64,000 nt of DNA, taken from the NCBI GenBank assembly GCA_002328495.1, contig DCUJ01000004.1, positions 221,206 to 285,205 of the forward strand, read 5' to 3'. The position numbers and the translations under genes were made by a program. The stretch is from Sulfurospirillum sp. UBA2217 (lineage in GTDB: Bacteria > Campylobacterota > Campylobacteria > Campylobacterales > Sulfurospirillaceae). Positions 17,109-24,787 of this stretch are shown piece by piece (the stretch's first letter is position 1; the number at the start of each line of letters is the position of its first letter). The notes under the pieces were generated by a model that saw only the letters and a program-made list of their open reading frames with translations, was not told where the DNA came from and made no database searches.

Positions 17109-18202
17109 TATTTTGTCTCATCAATCATTGAGTCCAAAATTTCGAAGAGCAGATGAGAGGCTTTTTCGGCTTCGTTAAAGTAGTTTATAACGGTATTTAC
17201 ATCATTTGCACACGATATATTTTTCATGCACTCTAACGCTTTGTTGATGTGATTGTGAACACTTGCATGGGGTGTGTCTATCTGGGTGAAGCCCTTTGTG
17301 TGGGCAAAAAGTGTTTTGCCTTTATTTTCTTTCCACTTTCCAAATCGACATTGATGGTGATCGCTTAATTGTACATTTTTAGCATTAAAGACAGCTTCAT
17401 ACGCATTGGCTTTAAATAAAACATGGTCAAGTTTTGCAAGGTTGATGAAAAGCTCATAAGATACGAGATGATTGTCCGTTTTGATGAGCTGTGTATTCGT
17501 GATAAGTTGGTGGAGTTTTGTTTTAAAAATATCAAGGTTTGAAGAGGAAGTCATCGCTTCTTTTTCAAGTTTTTCACTATCGTCATGCATGACTGAAGCG
17601 TTTTGTTTGAGCGTGTTAATATTAATCTCCACTTCTAATGTTGCTTTGGAAGTTCTCTCTGCTAGCTTTCTCACTTCATCGGCTACAACGGCAAAACCTC
17701 TCCCATGCTCTCCTGCTCTTGCTGCTTCAATAGCGGCATTGAGGGCTAAGAGATTTGTTTGGTCAGAAATATCTTTGATAAGAGTGATTACATCTGCAAT
17801 TTCCTTAACACTTTGATTGAGATTTTCTGAAGTGATTCGAAGTTCATTTGCCATTTGGATAATGGCTTCGGTGTTAAAGATAGTATTGACATTGTGTTCT
17901 GCCTCTTGGATGACATTTTCAATATTTTCATTGAGTGAATTGATTTCATCTAAAGAGCTCATATTTCGCTCGATACCTGATTGTATATGACGAATATTCT
18001 CAACGCAACCACTGGTTAGATTGTGTGTTAGTGCATTTTTGAGCCGATTTTCTTCAACCAGCGTTATCATCTTGTGGTGCTCTTCCTCGTATCGTTTATT
18101 GTGCTTTAGTAAGGCAGTATTTTCATTTTTTAGGATAGCTATTTCTTGTTGTAAGGGAGTGATTTCATCGGCTAAGTGCTTATTTTTTCCTAAAAAAAAC
18201 AT
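17108..18202 (-). CDS. Cytoplasmic chemoreceptor with C-terminal zinc-binding CZB domain
   Basis: 364 residues without membrane segments. An N-terminal coiled coil (about 10-60) is followed by a short MCP signalling domain with the usual hairpin tip (about 145-195), and a C-terminal CZB domain (about 245-360). The CZB zinc pattern is visible: a His in KLDHVLFKANAYE, HHQCRFGKW, and HASVHNHI. The order is like H. pylori TlpD, a soluble energy and oxidant sensor. CZB domains bind zinc very tightly through a Cys and His residues, and the Cys can sense oxidants such as HOCl. It is translationally coupled to the GGDEF-EAL protein. Confidence 0.9.
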   Translation of the reverse strand: MFFLGKNKHLADEITPLQQEIAILKNENTALLKHNKRYEEEHHKMITLVEENRLKNALTHNLTSGCVENIRHIQSGIERNMSSLDEINSLNENIENVIQEAEHNVNTIFNTEAIIQMANELRITSENLNQSVKEIADVITLIKDISDQTNLLALNAAIEAARAGEHGRGFAVVADEVRKLAERTSKATLEVEININTLKQNASVMHDDSEKLEKEAMTSSSNLDIFKTKLHQLITNTQLIKTDNHLVSYELFINLAKLDHVLFKANAYEAVFNAKNVQLSDHHQCRFGKWKENKGKTLFAHTKGFTQIDTPHASVHNHINKALECMKNISCANDVNTVINYFNEAEKASHLLFEILDSMIDETK

Positions 18203-18316
18203 AAAATGCTTCCCCCCTTTTTTTTGTTGATTATTAAAATGATTCTATAGATGAAGGATTGTACCAAAAATTATTTGTAAAAGTATTGATTTATATCATG
18301 TAATGTCATATCTTTG

Positions 18317-19882
18317 TCATTGACCTGTTTTAAACATTTCTAAAACGGCATTGAGCTTCTCCGTTAAGAGGCTTAGATGGTTTGCGGCACTACTGATTTC
18401 TTCTACACTTCTGGTATTGCTGAGTGTGTTGAGGTTGATTTGATTGATTTTTGATACGATTTGGTCTATTTTTGAGCGGGTCGCTTGATACTCATCAATC
18501 ATTATTTTACTCGAATGCGTTGCTTTATCCATAGAAGTAGATGTTTCATTTATTTTTAACTCTACGTGTGTGGCAATCGCATCAAGGTGTTGCATGTTTT
18601 TTGAATTTTGATTCATGCGTGTACTTGTTTTGGCGATGGATTGGATGATGACATTGATGGTGGCATTGATTTGGGAGAGGCTATTTTGCGTTCGCTCAGC
18701 CAATTTTCGCACCTCATCGGCTACAACGGCAAAACCTCTTCCATGCTCCCCAGCCCTTGCAGCTTCAATGGCGGCATTGAGGGCTAAAAGATTGGTTTGA
18801 TCGGCGATGTCTGAAATGATGGACAAAACTTCTTTAACTTGATCGGTATCGGTGTTAAGTTGAGCGAGTTGATTGGCGAGTTCCACTTCAACATTGGCAT
18901 TGTTTTGCACTTCTTGAGAGAGTGTAAGTATGTGTGATTTAGCGTCAAAAAGCATTTGGTTTGCTTTTTTAATCTCTTCTTCTGCGCTGTTGGCTTTATC
19001 CAATGAGCTTAAAATCTCTTTTTTGACCGTTTGTGCCATGAGGTTTGTTTCTTCGACGATGTGCGCAGTTTCTTCCGCTTTTTGCCCCACCAAGAGAGAA
19101 GTCGAGGAGAGTTCGTTTGCCACAGACGCATTTTCACTACTGGAATGTTTCGCAATAATGATGGTGTTTTCGACTTTGGCAATGAACGCATTGAATTGTT
19201 TTGATACTTCTGTGAGTTCATCCTGATTTTTAAGGGGAATTCGTTTGGTTAAATCACCTTCACCAAAGGCTAAATCGGTTGCAACATTTTTGAGTTCAAC
19301 AATGCCGTTAAAAATATTTTTTCCAACAAAGTAATTAATAGAACTTAGGATAATCAGTAAAAACCCCAAAATAATGGAAAACCAAAAGATGAATTTAGTG
19401 TTGATTTCATCCAAATAATCAGCTTTGTTTATGCCTGGAATCATCCATAAATCCCATGCTTTGATGTAGCGAAATGCAACGACTTTGGTCTGTTTTGTGG
19501 TGGCGGATGTGTATTCATAGATGCCATCTTCGTGTGAGCGTATATAATCAATGTAATCATGCCCCGCGTAATTTTTCCCCTCACTGGTATGATGAATTCT
19601 CATCGTGCCTTCTTTGTCAATAAAATAGACATAACCTGATTTGCCTATTGTGATAGAGTAGATTTTTTCTTTAAACGCTTTGTGTTCAAACGCCTTAGGG
19701 GCCAGTGTTGCAATGTATTCTATCTCTTTGTGTAAGGCATTGGAAAGTGTGTTAAGGTCATTAACCATGAGTGTTTTAATTTCTGAAACCGCAATCCAAT
19801 ACGCACAGACAATACTACCTATGACGGAAAGGAGCGAGAGTAAAAGGTTAATCATAAATTTATACTTAATGGAAGAGAACAT
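18317..19882 (-). CDS. Transmembrane chemoreceptor with single Cache domain
   Basis: 521 residues. Membrane helices at about 10-30 and 168-188 flank a periplasmic domain of some 135 residues that fits the sCache_2 fold (KSGYVYFIDKEGTMRIHH, then KAWDLWMIPGI). A HAMP domain (190-243) and an MCP signalling domain follow, with the hairpin tip near 365-405. sCache_2 receptors usually bind small organic acids. The start overlaps the stop of the upstream phosphatase-like gene as TAATG, an unusual coupling for a receptor. Confidence 0.92.
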   Translation of the reverse strand: MFSSIKYKFMINLLLSLLSVIGSIVCAYWIAVSEIKTLMVNDLNTLSNALHKEIEYIATLAPKAFEHKAFKEKIYSITIGKSGYVYFIDKEGTMRIHHTSEGKNYAGHDYIDYIRSHEDGIYEYTSATTKQTKVVAFRYIKAWDLWMIPGINKADYLDEINTKFIFWFSIILGFLLIILSSINYFVGKNIFNGIVELKNVATDLAFGEGDLTKRIPLKNQDELTEVSKQFNAFIAKVENTIIIAKHSSSENASVANELSSTSLLVGQKAEETAHIVEETNLMAQTVKKEILSSLDKANSAEEEIKKANQMLFDAKSHILTLSQEVQNNANVEVELANQLAQLNTDTDQVKEVLSIISDIADQTNLLALNAAIEAARAGEHGRGFAVVADEVRKLAERTQNSLSQINATINVIIQSIAKTSTRMNQNSKNMQHLDAIATHVELKINETSTSMDKATHSSKIMIDEYQATRSKIDQIVSKINQINLNTLSNTRSVEEISSAANHLSLLTEKLNAVLEMFKTGQ

Positions 19883-20313
19883 TATGCAGGTCTCCCTAAT
19901 AGAGAAAGGTCAAATTCTCGGATGAGAAGGGATTTGATTTTATGCACCACTTTATGTTCAATATTTTTGTAGGTATACTCTAAATCATCAATTTTACCCT
20001 GATAACCCATATAATACATACTGCCTTTACAACTGGGCAATGTGGCTTTTTCAGTTAAAAAATTAAACAGTAAAAAAATAAGGTCAAATTTTTGATCTAA
20101 AATTTCATCATGCAACTTGATGTTGGGTCGGGTTGCATCGTTCTTTTGAGCCGTGAGCAGGGTGAGTGTCTCTTCAATACCTAACTCATCGTAGAGTGTT
20201 CCACTGGAATAAAAATCGAAATTTGAAAACTGATTTAACTCTTTTTTTAAAAGGGTTTCCGCAATGATGGCACGACAGATTTTTCCTGATGAAAAAAGGA
20301 GTATTTTTTTCAT
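19882..20313 (-). CDS. Low-molecular-weight phosphotyrosine phosphatase-like protein lacking the nucleophile
   Basis: 143 residues from the ATG at 20313, behind AAAGGA; a longer frame has no ribosome site. The N-terminus matches the P-loop of LMW-PTP and ArsC enzymes (CX5R, then AE-L-L), but the catalytic Cys is Ser8 in FSSGKICR, while Cys13 and Arg14 are kept. It may bind phosphate or a partner without hydrolysing phosphotyrosine. It sits directly downstream of a histidine kinase/regulator pair, behind its own tandem-repeat element, and shares a base with the start of a Cache chemoreceptor. A role in that receptor's signalling is an inference. Confidence 0.7.
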   Translation of the reverse strand: MKKILLFSSGKICRAIIAETLLKKELNQFSNFDFYSSGTLYDELGIEETLTLLTAQKNDATRPNIKLHDEILDQKFDLIFLLFNFLTEKATLPSCKGSMYYMGYQGKIDDLEYTYKNIEHKVVHKIKSLLIREFDLSLLGRPA

Positions 20314-20360
20314 AGATGTTCCTTTAAAGATAAAAATAATGAAGGAGTGTGCCATAGCAA

Positions 20361-20382
20361 TAGGGTGAAAGTAGGGTGGTTT
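20361..20382 (-). promoter_or_regulatory. Tandem 11-bp repeat upstream of the phosphatase-like/receptor operon
   Basis: Minus-strand sense: AAACCACCCTA then CTTTCACCCTA. It fills the gap between the histidine kinase stop (20387) and the ATG at 20313, ending 47 bases before that ATG. It matches the elements at 15021-15042 and 22864-22885. Confidence 0.55.
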
Positions 20383-20386
20383 GGAC

Positions 20387-22135
20387 TTAGTGTTGGTCTA
20401 GCATGATTTCAAAAACAGCGCCACCATCTTCATTGTAAGCGACCAAATGACCTTTTTGATTTTTTTCGATGATGTTTTTGGTCATATACAATCCAATGCC
20501 CGTGCCACTACTGGCGTGTTTAGAGCTAATATAAGGTTCAAAAATTTTCGTGATAGGTTCAAATAAAATCCCACCCGCATTGTCTTTGATTTGGATAATA
20601 CTATGGTCATCTCGTGTAAAGATAGCCACGTTAATGGTAGGGTTTTTGATGTTGCGTTCGATTAAGACATCTTTGGCATTGCTTAAAATATTTAAAATCG
20701 CTTGAGAAAGTTCACTTTGCTTTCCATTGGCAAACAGGCGCTCACGGTGTTCCACGTTTACTTCAATGTGATGATTTTTAAGTGCCGCACTGATGAGGCG
20801 ATAGGATTGTTCAAACGCATCGTTGATGCAAATGTGTGTTCGTGTATCGTTACTGGAGAAAAAGTTTCTAAAATCATCAATGGTCTGCGACATGTACGTA
20901 ATCAGTTTTTCAGCTTTACATGTAATGTTTTTAAGCTCACCGTGGCTGAGAACTTTTTGGTCAAAACAGACTTCAAGACGGATAAACAAACTCCCCAGTT
21001 CCGTGAGCGGTTGTCGCCATTGGTGGGCTATGTTGCCAATCATCTCTCCCATACTGGCTAATTTATCTTGATGGATAATGATGCGCTCTTTTTCCCGCGA
21101 TTCTTCCTCTTTTACAAGACGATGGGCTATCTCTTTTTCGATGCGCTCCTCTAAGGTTTTGTTGATTTGGATTAAAGAATTTTCACTGCGTCTTAGTTTT
21201 TTGATGAGAATATTGAACTGAAAATTAAGCACAATAGCACTTAAAACAATAAAAATAAAGGTAATAATCACCGCACGCTCAATCCAAAAATAGAGTTTAT
21301 CTTTATGTGCTGTGAGTTCGTACAAAAAGACAAAGCGGGCTAAGTTTTCACTTTCTTTGTTGAGAACATAAAAAATATGTGCAGAAAAAAGGCGTTCGTT
21401 GAGGTGTAGAATTTCTTCAGCACAGGCAGAGAGATCTTTAAAAACATCACTAAATTGTAATGACGTGGGAAGGGTACTTGAGTAGAGTTGGAAGTTACAA
21501 ATGGTGGCTAATTTGCCAACACGAAAACCGTATAAATCGGTATTGACAAAAAGCGTTGTCTCGATGTTAAGCGTACGTTTCATAAAATCCAAAAAATAAT
21601 CCACATCTAAAACAAATTCCACCATACCAATGAACTGACCCTCACAAATGGAAGGAATAAAAACGTTGTACGTAAATTTTTTAGGGGTGATGGTAAACGT
21701 ACCGTAACTTTGTCCTCCCATCACCTCTTCAATGATTTTGCTCTCAAAGGGTTCACGTTCAAAGGAGAAAAGGGGTAAAAAATGAGCATCATAAAAACGC
21801 ATATCTTCCAAGTAGGGATTTTCAAGTTGTAACTCATTCCATGACGCTTGGGTTAATTTTTGAATGGTCGAAGTATCTTTAATTTTGAGTGCTTCTTTGA
21901 TGGCCATGGAGCTCACCGATGAAAAACCTCGATGGGTAAAAAAATTAAAAGCAGACTCTTCGGCTTGAACGTACGCATTGGCGAGCGAATATGAAAATTG
22001 GTCTTCATCTTGTTCTAAATTTTTCTTAATTTCATAGTAACGTAAAAACCCCAACAAGATAAAAAAGAGTAAGAAAAAGGTGAAGATGGGAATCATTGCT
22101 TTGGCTTTAGGGCTTAAGGCTAAAAGTTTTATCAT
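20387..22135 (-). CDS. Membrane sensor histidine kinase
   Basis: 582 residues. Helices at about 14-34 and 285-307 enclose a periplasmic sensor domain of about 245 residues, which I could not assign to a family (Cache-like by size). A coiled coil follows, then a dimerisation domain with the phosphorylated His in IAHQWRQPL, and an HATPase_c domain with DNAGGI and GTGIGLYMTKN. The IAHQWRQPL motif is typical of campylobacterotal kinases. It overlaps the response regulator gene upstream by four bases, so the two form one unit. A palindrome at 20915-20926 is read as ITCK. Confidence 0.92.
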   Translation of the reverse strand: MIKLLALSPKAKAMIPIFTFFLLFFILLGFLRYYEIKKNLEQDEDQFSYSLANAYVQAEESAFNFFTHRGFSSVSSMAIKEALKIKDTSTIQKLTQASWNELQLENPYLEDMRFYDAHFLPLFSFEREPFESKIIEEVMGGQSYGTFTITPKKFTYNVFIPSICEGQFIGMVEFVLDVDYFLDFMKRTLNIETTLFVNTDLYGFRVGKLATICNFQLYSSTLPTSLQFSDVFKDLSACAEEILHLNERLFSAHIFYVLNKESENLARFVFLYELTAHKDKLYFWIERAVIITFIFIVLSAIVLNFQFNILIKKLRRSENSLIQINKTLEERIEKEIAHRLVKEEESREKERIIIHQDKLASMGEMIGNIAHQWRQPLTELGSLFIRLEVCFDQKVLSHGELKNITCKAEKLITYMSQTIDDFRNFFSSNDTRTHICINDAFEQSYRLISAALKNHHIEVNVEHRERLFANGKQSELSQAILNILSNAKDVLIERNIKNPTINVAIFTRDDHSIIQIKDNAGGILFEPITKIFEPYISSKHASSGTGIGLYMTKNIIEKNQKGHLVAYNEDGGAVFEIMLDQH

Positions 22136-22821
22136 AAAGCAGTATCCAGCCTATACCCTACGCCAAAAACATTGTCAATCAAAGGTTCTGGAAGTTTTTT
22201 ACGCAATGTCTTGACCAGAGATTTTAACGCCTCTTTGGTTACAACTTCCCAACCCCAGATAGCTTCAATCAGCTCTTCAAAACTAAAAATCTTTTGAGGC
22301 TCTAAGCTTAGAACTTGCATGAGTTTAAGTTCGTGCAAAGAAAGAGGAATAGGGCGTCCTTGATAGTACAGGTTTTTGGTCACACAATCAAAAACATACC
22401 CCTTTCCAAGGTCAATGCTCTCATTGCCTTTTAGCAGTTTAAGCACACACTCTTTAATGGCGCCCAAAAGGGCATCTTTGGAAAAAGGTTTGAGTAAATA
22501 ACGGGTGATGTTAAGCTCGATGGCACGGAAAAGGTAACTTTGTTCCGTGTGGGCGGTTAGGACGATGATGGGAATTTCTTTGTCCATTTTTCGAATACGT
22601 TGCAAGACTTCTATGCCATCCATCTTAGGCATACAAATATCAAAAATAAGCAAATCAGGTTTGCCCTCTTCAAAAAGCTCCAATGCTTCTTGCCCATCTT
22701 TGGCAACGAGAACATCTTTGAAAAATAAGGACAAAACAAAACTGATGTTTTCGCGAATACCTTCTTCATCTTCAGCGTATAAAACCCGAATATTTTTATA
22801 CAACGATGCAACTTCAGGCAT
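22132..22821 (-). CDS. OmpR/PhoB-type response regulator
   Basis: 229 residues: a receiver domain (about 10-125; acidic pocket LYAEDEE, phosphoacceptor Asp in LIFDICMPKMDG, Lys in YLLKPFS) and a winged-helix DNA-binding domain (about 140-227; ALKSLVKTLRKKL is the recognition region). It is the first gene of the kinase operon. The tandem element at 22864-22885 lies 42 bases before its ATG, so it probably controls itself. Similar elements before the molybdoenzyme and phosphatase-like operons suggest its regulon. Confidence 0.93.
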   Translation of the reverse strand: MPEVASLYKNIRVLYAEDEEGIRENISFVLSLFFKDVLVAKDGQEALELFEEGKPDLLIFDICMPKMDGIEVLQRIRKMDKEIPIIVLTAHTEQSYLFRAIELNITRYLLKPFSKDALLGAIKECVLKLLKGNESIDLGKGYVFDCVTKNLYYQGRPIPLSLHELKLMQVLSLEPQKIFSFEELIEAIWGWEVVTKEALKSLVKTLRKKLPEPLIDNVFGVGYRLDTAL

Positions 22822-22863
22822 GAGTATCCTTTAACAAGTCATTAACGAAAGTTTATCTAGGAA

Positions 22864-22885
22864 TAGGGGCAAAGTAGGGGCAAAT
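22864..22885 (-). promoter_or_regulatory. Tandem 11-bp repeat upstream of the response regulator
   Basis: On the plus strand TAGGGGCAAA occurs twice, at 22864-22873 and 22875-22884, exactly 11 bases apart; the minus-strand sense is TTTGCCCCTA. It is the best-preserved of three such elements and the likely autoregulatory site of the OmpR-type regulator that starts at 22821. Confidence 0.6.
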
Positions 22886-22908
22886 TTTTCATTGCCCCCC
22901 CCTTGCGA

Positions 22909-24741
22909 TTAGTACTCGCCTTTCATCTCCTTGCCCTCAAGCATTTGTGGATCAAAAATCTTAACACAGTTTCGTCCATTTTCTTTGGCATTGTAAAGTG
23001 CGATGTCCGCAAATTTGATACACTTCCAAATGGAATCCGAATGCGTTGGGAAAATAGCTGCACCCACGCTGAGGGTTTTGTTAAATGTGGAGCCATTGTT
23101 GGTTTGAATTGGTGTTTTTTCAAAGGTCATACGTATCTTTTGAGCAATGTTTTCAATCATATTCTCTTCACACTGATACAAGAGCACTAAAAACTCTTCC
23201 CCACCAAATCGAAACGCCGTATCGGCTTCCCTGATACTCTCTTTTAAAATTTTAGAAAGTGCTCTGATGGCTTTATCGCCGACATCATGACCGTACGTGT
23301 CATTGACCATTTTAAAGTAGTCAATATCAATCATTAAAATACCATAAATAACCCCGTTGCGCTTGGCTTGTGCCAATGCTTTTTCGATGTATTCGTCTAA
23401 GTATTTGCGGTTGTAAAGACCTGTGAGTGCATCGGTTGTTGAGGAGACTTTTAAGATTTGCATCAAGTTTTTACTCACAAGTTCTGGACGTGCCCCGTCA
23501 ATGTAATTTTGAATCAACGGTAGCTTCTCTTTAATGCTCTCAAGCTCTTCGTGTGAAGAAGCGACAATGCTTAAAAGCAGTTCAAACTCGTTGCTAATGA
23601 CATAAGGAATACACAAATAGTGCTCTGCAATATGCGAACACGTTTCGCAAATGTGCTTAAATTGGTCTGAATAGACCGCTTGTTTCGTGCGCAAAGCTCT
23701 GCATGTGGGATCTGCCCCTTTTTTAGTTTGCATGGCATCAAAGACAACGGTTGGGTGAATGGCATTTTTGCCCGATTCAATGAGGGCAAAATCTTTAAGC
23801 CCAAACGTATCCACTAAAATCGTACCGATACGGTTGTAAACCTCTTCTTTGCATTCATCAAATTCGATGGTGCGCTTGAACTGGTAAATGTCGGAGAGTT
23901 CATGAACGATGTTTTGTGCTTGAACCAATGGGTCGTGTTGGTGGGAAGGACCTACATACAAAAATTTCTTAATGGTGCTCTCAATGTCCATCAGTGAGGA
24001 TTCCAGTTTGTCAAGCAAGGAGTTAATCCAAAATGCGACATTTTGACAATCATTACTTTTGCCTTGCGCTCGAACCCTCCGTGTATAATCACCCATTTGT
24101 GCTTTGTTCATCACGTAGTTAATCGACTCAAAAAGCGCCATTAAAGGATTCATCGAACGGTTGATGATGATAAAGACTAGCGTCATAATGACAATGGAAA
24201 ATCCTAAAACAACCAAAGAGGTAATAATCCCATTGTTGCGCATCTCTTCAATATCAAACACCATACTCACAAGCCCTAAAACTTCTCCTTCTTTTGCTTC
24301 GTGGCATTTCATACAATCAGGCACTGCATGCTCTTTAGCAACGTAGGGTGCTGTAACACGAAGCTTAGCACTTTGGGAAGACTCTAAGATTTTTTTATAA
24401 GTCGTGCCTGTTTTTAAAACTTGGTGGTCAATCTCATCACGGGGCGTTTCGTTGTTAAAACCTTTACCAAATTGGTCAATGACTGAAGTACTACGCACAA
24501 CCCACAGTGACTCAATCCCTTTGGTAGAGGCAATCTTTTTTAAAAAAAACTCTCTTTGATCCATCGTACCACTGAGCATGTGTGCGGTCAGTCCATCTTG
24601 CACGAGTTCTGCAATCACTTCTGCTTTTTCCTCTGCCCCTTTGAGTCCAAAGTTGCGCATGGAAACCGTAGAGACAATCAACAAAAGCATAAACGAGACA
24701 AAAATCGTTCCAACAATAACCAACGAAAGCCTTTTTTGCAT
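22909..24741 (-). CDS. Membrane diguanylate cyclase with periplasmic c-haem motif
   Basis: 610 residues. Helices at about 7-27 and 170-192 enclose a periplasmic domain ending in CMKCH (C143, C146, H147), a c-type haem attachment motif, as in DUF3365/Tll0287-like sensors. A HAMP-like stretch (about 193-245) and a GAF-like region (about 280-430) follow, then a GGDEF domain with an intact FRFGGEEFLVLL signature. It probably makes c-di-GMP in response to redox state, NO or O2 at a periplasmic haem; the ligand is inferred. A palindrome at 24751-24762 overlaps its ribosome-binding site. Confidence 0.88.
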   Translation of the reverse strand: MQKRLSLVIVGTIFVSFMLLLIVSTVSMRNFGLKGAEEKAEVIAELVQDGLTAHMLSGTMDQREFFLKKIASTKGIESLWVVRSTSVIDQFGKGFNNETPRDEIDHQVLKTGTTYKKILESSQSAKLRVTAPYVAKEHAVPDCMKCHEAKEGEVLGLVSMVFDIEEMRNNGIITSLVVLGFSIVIMTLVFIIINRSMNPLMALFESINYVMNKAQMGDYTRRVRAQGKSNDCQNVAFWINSLLDKLESSLMDIESTIKKFLYVGPSHQHDPLVQAQNIVHELSDIYQFKRTIEFDECKEEVYNRIGTILVDTFGLKDFALIESGKNAIHPTVVFDAMQTKKGADPTCRALRTKQAVYSDQFKHICETCSHIAEHYLCIPYVISNEFELLLSIVASSHEELESIKEKLPLIQNYIDGARPELVSKNLMQILKVSSTTDALTGLYNRKYLDEYIEKALAQAKRNGVIYGILMIDIDYFKMVNDTYGHDVGDKAIRALSKILKESIREADTAFRFGGEEFLVLLYQCEENMIENIAQKIRMTFEKTPIQTNNGSTFNKTLSVGAAIFPTHSDSIWKCIKFADIALYNAKENGRNCVKIFDPQMLEGKEMKGEY

Positions 24742-24750
24742 GTCTGCATC

Positions 24751-24762
24751 CTTACATGTAAA
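24751..24762. repeat. Iterated palindrome copy overlapping a ribosome-binding site
   Basis: CTTACATGTAAA lies 10 bases upstream of the ATG at 24741. In the minus sense its last bases supply the AAGGA ribosome site of the haem-motif GGDEF gene, so the palindrome could also affect translation. Confidence 0.75.
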
Positions 24763-24787
24763 GATTTTTTTTAAACATTACGTGTAC

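Noticed and set aside
19882..20355. N-terminal extension of the phosphatase-like protein to 20355
   Set aside because: The extra 14 residues lack a ribosome site, while the ATG at 20313 has AAAGGA at good spacing.
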